Source of the DNA: Tolypothrix tenuis PCC 7101
GTDB taxonomy: Bacteria > Cyanobacteriota > Cyanobacteriia > Cyanobacteriales > Nostocaceae
Reading direction: 5' to 3'
Assembly: GCF_002368295.1 (NCBI RefSeq)
Contig: NZ_AP018248.1
Span: 6,623,979-6,687,978 of the forward strand
DNA length: 64,000 nt
Of the stretch, positions 55,501 to 63,262 are shown one piece after another (position 1 is the first letter of the stretch; every line of letters starts with the position of its first letter). The translations under genes and the position numbers were made by a program. The notes beneath the pieces were generated by a model. The model saw only the letters and a list, made by a program, of their open reading frames with translations, was not told the origin of the DNA and did not search any database.

Positions 55501-57131
55501 CCAGCGATTTGCTCTCCACCGAACATCCTCTAGAGTTGATGAGCGATTTATTCGCCAAACTCTCAGCACAGATGGATTTACAGTTTTACTTCAGCTATTT
55601 AATTGATACCCAAGACAATCGGCAAAAACTGCGGTTGAAGTCTTGGAGTGGGATTGATGATGAAATAGCATCATCAATTGAATCGCTGGAATTTGGGGAA
55701 GCAGTTTGTGGATTAGCAGCCCACACGCGTCGGCAAATTATTGTTAACAATGTGCAGCATTCTACCCATCCTAATACTCAAATACTCTGCACATTGAAGA
55801 TTACAGCTTATGCAGCCCAACCGTTAATTGCGCGCGGTAAGTTAATGGGTGTACTATCTTTTGGCAGCAGTACCCGCACTCAGTTTACCCCAGAAGAAAT
55901 CGCACTCTTGCAAGCCACTTCCGACCAGATTGCGATCGCCCTGGAACGTGCCGAACTGATGGCTTCATTACAGCAGCAAACAGAGCAATTAATTCAAGCT
56001 AACCGTGTCAAGGACGAATTTTTAGCAGTCTTGTCACACGAACTACGTACACCACTCAACCCTATCTTGGGATGGTCGCAATTACTGCGGACTCAAAAGT
56101 ATGATGAAGCAACTACAGTTCGTGCTTTAGAAACTATAGAGCGCAATGCCAAGCTGCAAACTGAACTGATAGAAGATTTACTAGATGTTTCCCGTATCCT
56201 CCAAGGCAAGCTGAGTTTGAATATTACTCAAGTTGATTTAGCAGCAACCATCAACGCCGCGATTGAAACTGTGCGACTAGCAGCCGAAGCCAAATGCATT
56301 CAGCTACAGGTGTCAGTGCAACCAAATATAGCTCCTGTGGTTGGTGATTCGGCTCGCTTACAACAAGTCGTCTGGAATTTAGTATCTAACGCAGTCAAGT
56401 TCACCCCAAAACACGGACAAATAGAAATAGCTGTAGAATACCAAGCTTCCCAAGTGCAATTACAGGTGCGAGATACAGGTAAAGGCATTAGCCCAGAATT
56501 TTTACCCTATGTGTTTGACTACTTCCGCCAAGCCGATGGCACCAGTACCCGGAAATTTGGCGGCTTAGGGTTAGGGTTAGCCATTGTCCGCCACTTAGTA
56601 GAGTTACATGGAGGGACAGTCAAAGCCGAAAGTGGTGGAGAAGGGCAAGGGGCTACATTTACCGTCACCCTGCCAATCATCCAGCTAAATTTAGCCAGCA
56701 ATCACAGCGATCCAGCAATCAATTTCTCTCCTGATTTGGCTGGTGTCAAAGTTCTCGTGGTTGATGATGAAGTCGATACTCGAGAATTAATTAGCTTCAT
56801 TCTGGAAGAATCGGGAGCAGAAGTCATGCAAGCGCGATCGGCTTTGGAAGCATTACAGGCGTTAACCCACTTCCAGCCCCATGTGTTATTAAGCGACATC
56901 GGAATGCCAGACATGGATGGTTATATGCTCATCCGGCAACTCAGATCCATGCCATCAGAACTAGGCAGACAAATTCCCGCGATCGCCCTGACTGCCTATG
57001 CAGGCGAAATTAACCAGCAACAAGCCCTTTCCGCCGGCTTTCAAACCCACATTACCAAGCCCATCAACCCGTCAGACTTGGCAGCCATAATTGCTCAAGC
57101 TGTAGGGCGGAATGACTGGAGGAGTTGTTGA
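52581..57131 (+). CDS. Hybrid histidine kinase (REC-PAS repeats-GAF-HisKA-HATPase-REC)
   Basis: A 1,516-residue soluble sensor kinase starting at GTG 52581, with AGGAG 9 bases upstream. An N-terminal receiver has Asp62 (VIADVML). Several PAS modules follow (about 150-260, 280-400, 410-535, 550-690, 705-830 and 840-955) and a GAF-like domain (about 970-1125, LLSTEHPLELMSDLFAKLSA to FTPEEIALLQATSDQIAIALERA). HisKA has His1153 (VLSHELRTPLNPILGW), followed by the ATPase motifs DTGKGIS and GGLGLGLAIVRH, and a C-terminal receiver with Asp1439 (LLSDIGMP). No membrane helix is present, so it is cytosolic. Two receivers allow multi-step phosphorelay. Its kinase half closely resembles that of the protein at 1593-5084, so they are paralogues. 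Confidence 0.93.
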   Translation: MTWEAKVNTPAAKIFLADNGTEMRDRLQQLLSQRYEVQVGEGIDTLSTIQQQQPLPDLVIADVMLAGSNEWEWMRSLRSHPQTQDLTVFLLSAQAEEEICTDALAAGADDYLSQPFSDSQLLARIEVNLKMRQVRQATLLRQQELIDELAATKQEVTNILESMTDAFYALDSNWCITYINRGGESVIGKPRQELLGKNLWQLCPVLVNTEVYQQYHRCLVAREPIHFEFYYQPCDCWYDIHVYPSEQGITSYFHNISDKQVALRDRQQAEWAKQKSETVLNAFLTSSPTALAFLDRDWRYVHANEALAAMHGISVSEHLGRTLSEVLPEKASQIIPILEQVIQSQEPVLNQEIRQESNLSGCWQHTLVNYYPVCLADGYVLGVGITAIDITRIKQVEQALRESEVSLRQANERFELAAKAVNCLIYDWDVPNDTVERTEGLTRILGYQLGDTQPTGEWWRELVHPEDLASVQTEAAAAWENHQERFAVEYRVRKQDNEYINVLDQGIVVEWGADGQPKRVVGSTTDISLQQTALRKRQQAEAALKIQERKYRYIFEAAGVAIFEEDFSLIKTALDTLKAQGIEDFATFFAEHPDFVEQLIGTVRIVNANNAAVKMFGAEDKNQLLGFLHRIFVPETVEVFVQELLVLVAGQNYLESETILQTLQGKQLNILFTITFPPPTAEFDSVLVTMMDITAHRQAEAAVRASEERLRSFFEANLVGIIFGDENGSIREANDEFLRIIGYSRTDLQTGQLRWVDITPPEYFDCDELGIAEAHVKGACTPYEKEFIRKDGSRVPVVVGYSLLRESRQQSVAFILDISSRKQTERALHQSEARFQAFMDNSPAAAWITDSKGRIVYLSPTYSTTFKLLTNDAIGKSIFDLYPVEIAEKFLKNIQKVSQTNQVVEAIELAPMPDDTTGDFLVYKFPIADPSGQRLVGGVAVDITERERALRERQKAEQALQKHSDRLKLLSETASDLLSTEHPLELMSDLFAKLSAQMDLQFYFSYLIDTQDNRQKLRLKSWSGIDDEIASSIESLEFGEAVCGLAAHTRRQIIVNNVQHSTHPNTQILCTLKITAYAAQPLIARGKLMGVLSFGSSTRTQFTPEEIALLQATSDQIAIALERAELMASLQQQTEQLIQANRVKDEFLAVLSHELRTPLNPILGWSQLLRTQKYDEATTVRALETIERNAKLQTELIEDLLDVSRILQGKLSLNITQVDLAATINAAIETVRLAAEAKCIQLQVSVQPNIAPVVGDSARLQQVVWNLVSNAVKFTPKHGQIEIAVEYQASQVQLQVRDTGKGISPEFLPYVFDYFRQADGTSTRKFGGLGLGLAIVRHLVELHGGTVKAESGGEGQGATFTVTLPIIQLNLASNHSDPAINFSPDLAGVKVLVVDDEVDTRELISFILEESGAEVMQARSALEALQALTHFQPHVLLSDIGMPDMDGYMLIRQLRSMPSELGRQIPAIALTAYAGEINQQQALSAGFQTHITKPINPSDLAAIIAQAVGRNDWRSC

Positions 57132-57285
57132 GGGACTGGGGATTGGGGATTGGGGACTGGGGACTGGGGATTGGGGATTGGGATGAGGGAAAAGGGGGAA
57201 AGGGGAAAAGGAGATAAATACCATTACCAATTACCAATTACCAATTACCCATTACCATGCCCAATGCCCCATGCCCCATGCCCAT
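57131..57285. repeat. Heptanucleotide repeat arrays
   Basis: GGGATTG and GGGACTG units, then ATTACCA/ATTACCC units and GCCCCAT-type units fill the gap between the large kinase and the convergent hydroxylase. Confidence 0.85.
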
Positions 57286-57286
57286 T

Positions 57287-58531
57287 TCACCTTTTCGCCA
57301 ATTCTGGAGTTCTTCCTTTTAACCCAATCATCAATTTGAGAACGTTGATTTTGAGGATTGGTACTCGGCGCATAATCCATAAACCTAGGCGACGTACTAA
57401 TAATACGGGGAGGAAGTTGTTAGAAAACATCCGATCTAATAAATCGGTGAAACCTAAAATTGTCAGGTTTTCTCGTTGTCGCCAGCGTTCGTAGCGTTTG
57501 AGTACTTGAATTTTGCCAATATCTTCGCCAGAGGCGTTGGCTTTTTGGATGACTTGTGCTAAAGCTGCGACATCACGAACTCCGAGATTTAAACCTTGTC
57601 CGCCTACAGGATGGCAATTGTGGGCTGCGTCACCAACTAAAGCCAATCGGGGTAAGACATAGCGATCGCTTTGCATCAGTTGCACTGGAAAAATAAAGCG
57701 ATCGCCTAATAGTTTCAATTTACCCATCTGATTGCCAAAGCGACGGCTAAGTTCTGCTAAAAATTGCTCGTCATCTAATTCACATAAGGCTTTGGCTTCG
57801 GCGTGGGGAGCTGTCCACACAATGCGGCAACGGTTTCCCGGTAAAGGTAAAATCGCAAATGGCCCGCTAGTCCAGAATTTCTCGTAAGCGGTATTATTGT
57901 GGGGTTTTTCTGGTTGAACAAAGGCGACGATACAAGATTGCCAATATTTCCAACCATGAGTTTTAATGTTCGCGGCTTGGCGAATCGGCGATCGCGATCC
58001 ATCTGCGGCTACCACTAATTTACTGCGGACTGTGCGGACTTCTTCAGCTACTTTAATATCTATAGTTACTATGTCCTTTTGGTACTCTGTTCTTAGTACT
58101 TCTGCTGGACATATATAAGTTACATTCGCACAATCGCGCACAAATTCTTGCAACGGGTACAACAGTGCTTGGTGTTCTGCTACATAACCCAACTCTGGCT
58201 TGCCTAAATCTGCTGTTTCAAATTCCACTACTTCTGGGAAATCAGCATCAGATAGGCGTACACGCTGATATTTAGCGATTTGAGGCAACATCTTGTCCCA
58301 AATCCCAATTCCTTGGTAAATCAGCGCCGAAAGCATATGGATTGCATAGGCTTGTCCCTTAGCAACTGCGGCTGAGGCAACTTTCGCTTCCACCAGCAGT
58401 ATACTCAAGCCAGAATCTTTTAAAGCAGAGGCTAGGGTTAATCCAATAATCCCGCCGCCGACAATTACCAAATCATAGTCGTATCCCCGTTTGTCTGTGG
58501 GTATTTGGGGAGGGGTGAGAGTTTGCGGCAT
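57287..58531 (-). CDS. UbiH/COQ6-type FAD-dependent hydroxylase
   Basis: A 414-residue flavoprotein monooxygenase. The FAD motif VIVGGGIIGLTLASALKDSG is near the N-terminus, the DG motif reads LVVAADGSRSPIRQ, and the second FAD motif is LALVGDAAHNCHPVGGQGLN. This family hydroxylates aromatic rings of quinone precursors; in cyanobacteria, which make plastoquinone and phylloquinone rather than ubiquinone, the substrate is not certain. A C-terminal hydrophobic segment may touch the membrane. It is convergent with the large kinase. Confidence 0.88.
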   Translation of the reverse strand: MPQTLTPPQIPTDKRGYDYDLVIVGGGIIGLTLASALKDSGLSILLVEAKVASAAVAKGQAYAIHMLSALIYQGIGIWDKMLPQIAKYQRVRLSDADFPEVVEFETADLGKPELGYVAEHQALLYPLQEFVRDCANVTYICPAEVLRTEYQKDIVTIDIKVAEEVRTVRSKLVVAADGSRSPIRQAANIKTHGWKYWQSCIVAFVQPEKPHNNTAYEKFWTSGPFAILPLPGNRCRIVWTAPHAEAKALCELDDEQFLAELSRRFGNQMGKLKLLGDRFIFPVQLMQSDRYVLPRLALVGDAAHNCHPVGGQGLNLGVRDVAALAQVIQKANASGEDIGKIQVLKRYERWRQRENLTILGFTDLLDRMFSNNFLPVLLVRRLGLWIMRRVPILKINVLKLMIGLKGRTPELAKR

Positions 58532-58601
58532 TGTTAAGACAAGTTACAGCATCTTAACTATTATTCTTACGCGATCGCGTGGTCTAGAGCAAGTTATCCC
58601 A

Positions 58602-58636
58602 TTTTAGATTTTGGATTTTAGATTTTAGATTTTGGA
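58602..58636. repeat. Heptamer array (ATTTTAG/ATTTTGG)
   Basis: Five consecutive 7-bp units of ATTTTAG or ATTTTGG type in the 356-bp gap downstream of the small secreted protein and upstream of the hydroxylase. Related units occur around 32890-33010. Confidence 0.75.
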
Positions 58637-58736
58637 TTAATACCATTTCTCTAAATCCCGGCTACAGATAATTCTCCCCCTGCTCCCTGCCCCCTTTAAC
58701 TCTTCCCCTTCTTCATGAATCTGTTTAAACAAGAAA

Positions 58737-58771
58737 AAACCTCGCTAATGACGAACGCGGTAGCGAGGTTT
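58737..58771 (-). terminator. Intrinsic terminator of the small secreted protein gene
   Basis: Arms AAACCTCGCTA and TAGCGAGGTTT form a perfect 11-bp stem with a 13-base loop. On the minus strand it is followed by a T run, 117 bases after the stop at 58888. Confidence 0.8.
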
Positions 58772-58887
58772 AATATTCTGAATTTTGAGCGAAGATAAAT
58801 AAAGAAAAAATTGCACACAAAGCAACTATAAATATTGGCACAATTATCCAATATTTCTGAAATAAACTCTTGAAAAAGAGTAATAAT

Positions 58888-59097
58888 TTACTTTTTATTG
58901 GTCTTTAAGTTTGTATGTTTCTTTAGATGATGTCTTAGGTGTTTGTGTTTCAAAGATTTACCACTTTTAGTTTTAGAGCTTACTAGATGATGAGTGGTGT
59001 TTTGAGTAGCAGCTTCAGCTTGGAAACTTGGTGCAGCAATAGCTACGGGTGTAGCAATAACTAAAGCCAACAATACACCTTTAGCGAATTTATTCAT
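58888..59097 (-). CDS. Small secreted Lys/His-rich protein
   Basis: A 69-residue protein from ATG 59097. Residues 1-29 form a clear signal peptide (KFAKGVLLALVIATPVAIAA, probable cleavage after QAEA), so the mature part of about 40 residues enters the periplasm or lumen. The mature part is extremely basic and histidine-rich (HKHLRHHLKKHTNLKTNKK), suggesting binding of metal ions or of acidic polymers. A longer frame to 59133 would put a polar extension before the signal. It has its own terminator. No family is recognised. Confidence 0.7.
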   Translation of the reverse strand: MNKFAKGVLLALVIATPVAIAAPSFQAEAATQNTTHHLVSSKTKSGKSLKHKHLRHHLKKHTNLKTNKK

Positions 59098-60350
59098 GGT
59101 AGCTGGAGATTTCCTTGATTCAAATCTGAACAATTTAACTATCCCAAAGGTATATGACTTTGTCTTGTTATTCCTATGAATTTTTGATGTAATTTGTTTG
59201 ATAAATAAAACTTATTTGCATTATACTTTTACCAGTTTCTCACAATTTGCTTATGGCGTAATTTCCTATGTTGTGTTGACTTTTACATAGACATAAAAAA
59301 ATCTCATTAATTATGGTGAATTCTTGAAATAGACAACTCAGTAAGCTGTATCTTCATGTTTAATAACAGTTCACCACAACTCAGCAACATAAGAATTGCC
59401 TTCTGGTTGAGACTTCTGTAAATCTATCTGTCGCAATTATTTTTTAAATAGGTATCACAAAGTTGCAATCTGCTGTAATTGCTCAATCAAGAATACAAAA
59501 AAACCTGCTGCTAGAGGCACCAGGTCTAAATGGTATAGTGTGTAGTTACGGGAAAATCAAAAATTAATATATATCTGCTATCAAACTTCAAGATTAGCAG
59601 TAACTGTTTCTTGCTAAAGTCTGCTGCGTAGGAGCCTCAAATCACTTGCTCTTAAACAAGCTTGTGAGTAGCAGCTAAGGCTGAAGCGAGAAATTAAGTT
59701 CGAGCTAACGCCTATCTCAGAGATGTTAATCTCATTCAATAACAGACAATATTAGTATGACAAAATACTATGCCAATATCTTGTAATTTATATGAATTTT
59801 ATATGTAGATTTCTATATTATTCTCTGAAGAAATTGTTTTTGTCGATAGCTATGTCACTACGTTTCCCGGAAATGGTATGTCTGGCTATGATTTTACTAT
59901 GATTTTATTTATAGAAAAATTTTATACAATTCTACTTTCCTTTTTGCTCGACAATAAAAATTACAGTATTTGCAACTTTGAATGAGATTTGAGAAAAAGC
60001 TTGCAGGGTAAGGGTTAAATGTTTTTTCTGGGATTTCTCCTTTTTCCCCTTATCCTGGCACCAAGCATTGTGTGTTCTCGGTTCTCTTAGAGGTTGTTCA
60101 TTACTCTGGTGACACTGTTCTAATAGCCATAGCAAATATTATCTACTAGATAATATTCTGAGCAAAAAAATGTTGACTAGGGCTGAAAGTGCGAAAACGG
60201 CTACAGGATGAAATAAATTTGGTGAGGATTCATATATATATGAACAATCAAAGCATCCCATAGCCTTATGTCAAAAGTTTGCAATTTCTATGAAATTTGT
60301 ATGTCTATTTTTAGCAATGTGATTTAGACAACAAATTAATAAATATTTAA
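59098..60350. other. Longest gene-free stretch, possible small-RNA locus
   Basis: About 1.25 kb without a credible coding frame; a 67-codon minus-strand frame at 59932-60135 has no support. It contains a minus-strand terminator at 59497-59525 with no gene leading to it and a 16-bp palindrome TTCATATATATATGAA at 60229-60244. No known RNA family (tmRNA, RNase P, 6S, SRP) was recognised. Confidence 0.5.
59497..59525 (-). terminator. Terminator-like hairpin without an obvious gene
   Basis: ACCTG and CAGGT plus inner TGC and GCA pair with one mismatch and a 5-base loop. On the minus strand the stem is followed by seven T. The nearest minus-strand gene upstream is YebC, more than 800 bp away. Confidence 0.5.
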
Positions 60351-61109
60351 CTAAACCATACTCAAAGCCATCAGGTTTTCTGCCATTTCAAAATTAGATG
60401 TGACATTTTGTACATCATCCAACCCTTCTAAAGTATCAATTAATTTCAGAAGCGATCGCGCCTGATCGGAATCTGTCACTTCTACAGTATTACTAGGAAT
60501 CCAGCGCAATTCCGCATCAGTTACTTTAAAGCCTTTATCTTTGAGGGTTTTGTTGAGAGTCTCTAAATTTTCTACTTCACTAAAAACTTCCGCCATTTCA
60601 TCTTCAGCCATTTCGTAAGACTCAGCCCCACCTTCTAAGGATGCTTCTAAAAGCTGTTCCTCATCAACTACGCCTTGGACTGTACAAACGCCTTTTTGGT
60701 CAAACATCCAGCTAACACAACCAGTTTCACCAAGATTGCCACCATTTTTACTAAAAGCCACACGTAAATCCGCAGCAGTACGATTACGATTATCTGTGAG
60801 GGCTTCAATCAAAATCGCTACACCACCAGGGCCGTACCCTTCATAGCGAATCGCCTCAAAATTAGAGTTATCACCGCCAAATGTCCCCGCACCCTTAGCG
60901 ATCGCCCGTTCAATATTATCATTGGGAATACCAGCCGCCTTGGCCTTATCAATCGCAGTCCGCAGTTGAAAATTCCCTGCTGGATCTGGAATACCGCTTC
61001 TAACCGCCACAATAATCGCCCGTGACAGCTGAGTGAAGGTCTTTCCCCTTTTGGCATCCACAACCGCCTTCTGGCGCTTAATATTTGCCCATTTACTATG
61101 TCCTGCCAT
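60351..61109 (-). CDS. YebC/PmpR family regulatory protein
   Basis: A 252-residue protein of the YebC/TACO1 family. The start MAGHSKWANIKRQKAVVDAK is diagnostic, followed by RGKTFTQLSRAIIVAVRSG, DNIERAIAKGAG, IRYEGYGPGGVAILIEALTD and the C-terminal domain ending in NFEMAENLMALSMV. Members bind DNA as transcription regulators, and recent work on relatives points to a role in helping ribosomes through difficult sequences. Which applies here is unknown. A single gene; downstream comes the long gene-free stretch. Confidence 0.95.
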   Translation of the reverse strand: MAGHSKWANIKRQKAVVDAKRGKTFTQLSRAIIVAVRSGIPDPAGNFQLRTAIDKAKAAGIPNDNIERAIAKGAGTFGGDNSNFEAIRYEGYGPGGVAILIEALTDNRNRTAADLRVAFSKNGGNLGETGCVSWMFDQKGVCTVQGVVDEEQLLEASLEGGAESYEMAEDEMAEVFSEVENLETLNKTLKDKGFKVTDAELRWIPSNTVEVTDSDQARSLLKLIDTLEGLDDVQNVTSNFEMAENLMALSMV

Positions 61110-61152
61110 AACCTAAACTTACCTAGACTCTATCTCCAGATTAAGATATAGG

Positions 61153-61350
61153 TGGGCATTGGGCATTGGGCATTGGGCATTGGGCATTGGGCATTGGGGA
61201 TGAGGGAGATGAGGGGGATGAGGAAGCAGGGGAGAAATTTCCATTACCCATTACCCATTACCCATTACCAATTACCAATTACCCATTACCCATTACTCAT
61301 TACTCATTACTCATTACTCATTACTCATTCCCCATTCCCCATTCCCTAAC
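61153..61350. repeat. Heptanucleotide repeat arrays
   Basis: Six GGGCATT units, then ATTACCC, ATTACCA and ATTACTC units between the divergent YebC and sugar-binding protein genes. It is the longest regular STRR run in the window. Confidence 0.9.
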
Positions 61351-61430
61351 TTAAGATGATTGTGCAATCTGAGAATAAGGTGTAAAAAGTTGAGGCGATC
61401 GCTTTTGATAATTGATGATTAATCAAGGCT

Positions 61431-62777
61431 ATGTACAACTTTTTTTCGTCTCCTCACCATCCTCAGCGAAACAGTAAGAGATTTTCTCGCCACCTCAAAC
61501 GCTGGTTGCTGTTGATGCTTGTAGGCGTATTAGTTGTCACGGGATGTCAAGTTATCCAAAGGCAAGTCGCAGATGCACAGGTGGTTCATATAACTTTATG
61601 GCAAGGGGTGAATCCACCGCCAAATAGGGATGTATTGCAAAAACTGGTAGATAAATTTAACCAAACTCACCCCAAAATTCAAGTAGAGTCGCTGTATGTG
61701 GGACAGCAGGATCAGCAAATGCCAAAAATTTTGGCAGCTGTAGTAGGTAATGCACCGCCTGATTTATTGTGGTACAACCCAACCATTGCTGGTCAATTAG
61801 TAGAACTTGATGCTTTAACTCCTTTGGATGAATTGCTAGAAAATTCCCCCATTAAAGACGAAATTGACCCCACATTATTTACATCAATGGAATATGAGGG
61901 CAAGATTTGGTCAGTTCCCTTTGCCACAAATAATGTTGGCGTTTTTTATCGTCCCAGTTTGTTCAAAGCTGCAGGAATTGAAAAATTACCCCGGACTTGG
62001 CAAGAGTTACGACAAGTAGCCAAGAAATTAACTCGCGATACCAATGGCGATGGGCAAATTGATAGTTATGGGATGCTGCTACCTTTGGGGAAAGGCGAAT
62101 TTACTGTATTTACCTGGTTACCCTTTATGTGGAGTGGCGGTGGTGAATTAATTGGTGGGGAATCACAGCAAGCCGCAAGTGTAAATTTAAAAGATAATCA
62201 AGGTGCGATCGCAGCTTTGCAATTTTGGCACGATTTGATTGCCGATGGTGCCGCTATGCTATCCGAACCTGAACGAGGTTATGAAATTAACGCCTTAGTT
62301 AGCGGTAAGGTTGCTATGCAAGTTACAGGCCCCTGGAGTTTGGGAGAATTCCAACAAAGTGGTGTAGATTTTGGTGTCTTTCCTATTCCCATTCAACAAA
62401 ATCCTGCCACTAGTATTGGTGGTGAAAATTTGTTCTTATTTAAAACCACACCAAAACAGCAACAAGCCGCCTTTAAGTTTGCTGAGTATGCTGTTAGTGA
62501 AGCATTTCAAACCGAACTAGCCTTGGGAACTGGCTATTTACCTGTAAATTTAAAATCCCGCAAAAGTGCTAAATATCAAACATTTACTGAAAAATTCCCG
62601 CAACTGAAGGTCTTTTTAGACCAAGCAAAATATGGGCGATCGCGTCCTATTTTTCCCAATTACACCAGGATTTCTGATAATTTAGGTAGGGCAATTGAAT
62701 CTGTATTGTTGGGTAAAAATTCGCCAACCGAAGCCCTAAATATTACCCAGCAACGTTTAGATTTAATTTTTAAATGA
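61431..62777 (+). CDS. ABC transporter sugar-binding lipoprotein (solute-binding family 1)
   Basis: A 448-residue periplasmic binding protein. A basic N-terminus and hydrophobic segment (WLLLMLVGVLVVTGC) end in a lipobox with Cys39, so it is lipid-anchored. Family 1 marks are ITLWQGVNPPPNRDVLQKLV, IVESLYVG-like strand IQVESLYVGQ, YEGKIWSVPFATNNVGVFY and LVSGKVAMQVTGPWSLGEF. An EF-hand-like loop DTNGDGQIDSYG near residue 205 may bind calcium, as in several sugar-binding proteins. The permease and ATPase genes are not adjacent, as is common in cyanobacteria. The sugar is unknown. Confidence 0.92.
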   Translation: MYNFFSSPHHPQRNSKRFSRHLKRWLLLMLVGVLVVTGCQVIQRQVADAQVVHITLWQGVNPPPNRDVLQKLVDKFNQTHPKIQVESLYVGQQDQQMPKILAAVVGNAPPDLLWYNPTIAGQLVELDALTPLDELLENSPIKDEIDPTLFTSMEYEGKIWSVPFATNNVGVFYRPSLFKAAGIEKLPRTWQELRQVAKKLTRDTNGDGQIDSYGMLLPLGKGEFTVFTWLPFMWSGGGELIGGESQQAASVNLKDNQGAIAALQFWHDLIADGAAMLSEPERGYEINALVSGKVAMQVTGPWSLGEFQQSGVDFGVFPIPIQQNPATSIGGENLFLFKTTPKQQQAAFKFAEYAVSEAFQTELALGTGYLPVNLKSRKSAKYQTFTEKFPQLKVFLDQAKYGRSRPIFPNYTRISDNLGRAIESVLLGKNSPTEALNITQQRLDLIFK

Positions 62778-62854
62778 TACAAAACTGAGTGCAGTAATAC
62801 AGATAAGATACATGGCTCTTATTTGATTGTTGAAATTATGCGCGTAATGCGTAG

Positions 62855-62881
62855 GATGCGTTAGCGATAGCGTAACGCATC
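62855..62881. repeat. Dispersed palindrome (GATGCGTTA type)
   Basis: GATGCGTTA and TAACGCATC arms with a 9-base spacer, 77 bases after the sugar-binding protein. The same arms occur at 9840-9866. Confidence 0.65.
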
Positions 62882-62915
62882 TCTGGTCTAAATTTTCGTG
62901 CGTTCCTAGTAATTG

Positions 62916-63049
62916 ATACCATTTTGAAACAAGAACGCCACAGATGGGTAGGGGCACGGCAACAGTAAGATATTGGATATACCAAAAGATTGTGGATGCC
63001 GTGCCCCTACAAAGAATTTATCTGTCGCCAACATTATTTAAATTGGTAT
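62916..63049 (-). mobile_element. 134-bp MITE-like foldback element, copy 2
   Basis: The reverse complement matches the element at 32752-32885 over its whole length with about ten differences. The ends are ATACCATTTT and AATTGGTAT. It lies in the gap before the subtilisin-like gene; the rest of 62778-63262 shows a weak hairpin near 63187-63213 (AAGCCTC and GAGGTTT). Confidence 0.8.
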
Positions 63050-63262
63050 GAGACTTTTTCATAACTCAAATCTTCTTCCTAGATAATTCCAAATTTTTTA
63101 CAGTTTTTCATAACTTCTTTGTAATTAAAATATCTTTTTTTTCTTTATTTTCATAGTAATTATTGGCAATACCAATTGTTGTTATTTAAAGCCTCTTAAT
63201 GACAGAGGTTTTAAAAGTTTTGGCTGTCAAAAAATTTTCTTATCTTTGAGGAAAAATTACTT

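Noticed and set aside
59932..60135. 67-codon minus-strand frame in the gene-free stretch
   Set aside because: No start signal, no recognisable domain, atypical composition.
61152..61354. Direct repeats that might be taken for a CRISPR array
   Set aside because: The units are 7 bp and contiguous with no spacers; this is a STRR array. The same holds for all other arrays in the window.
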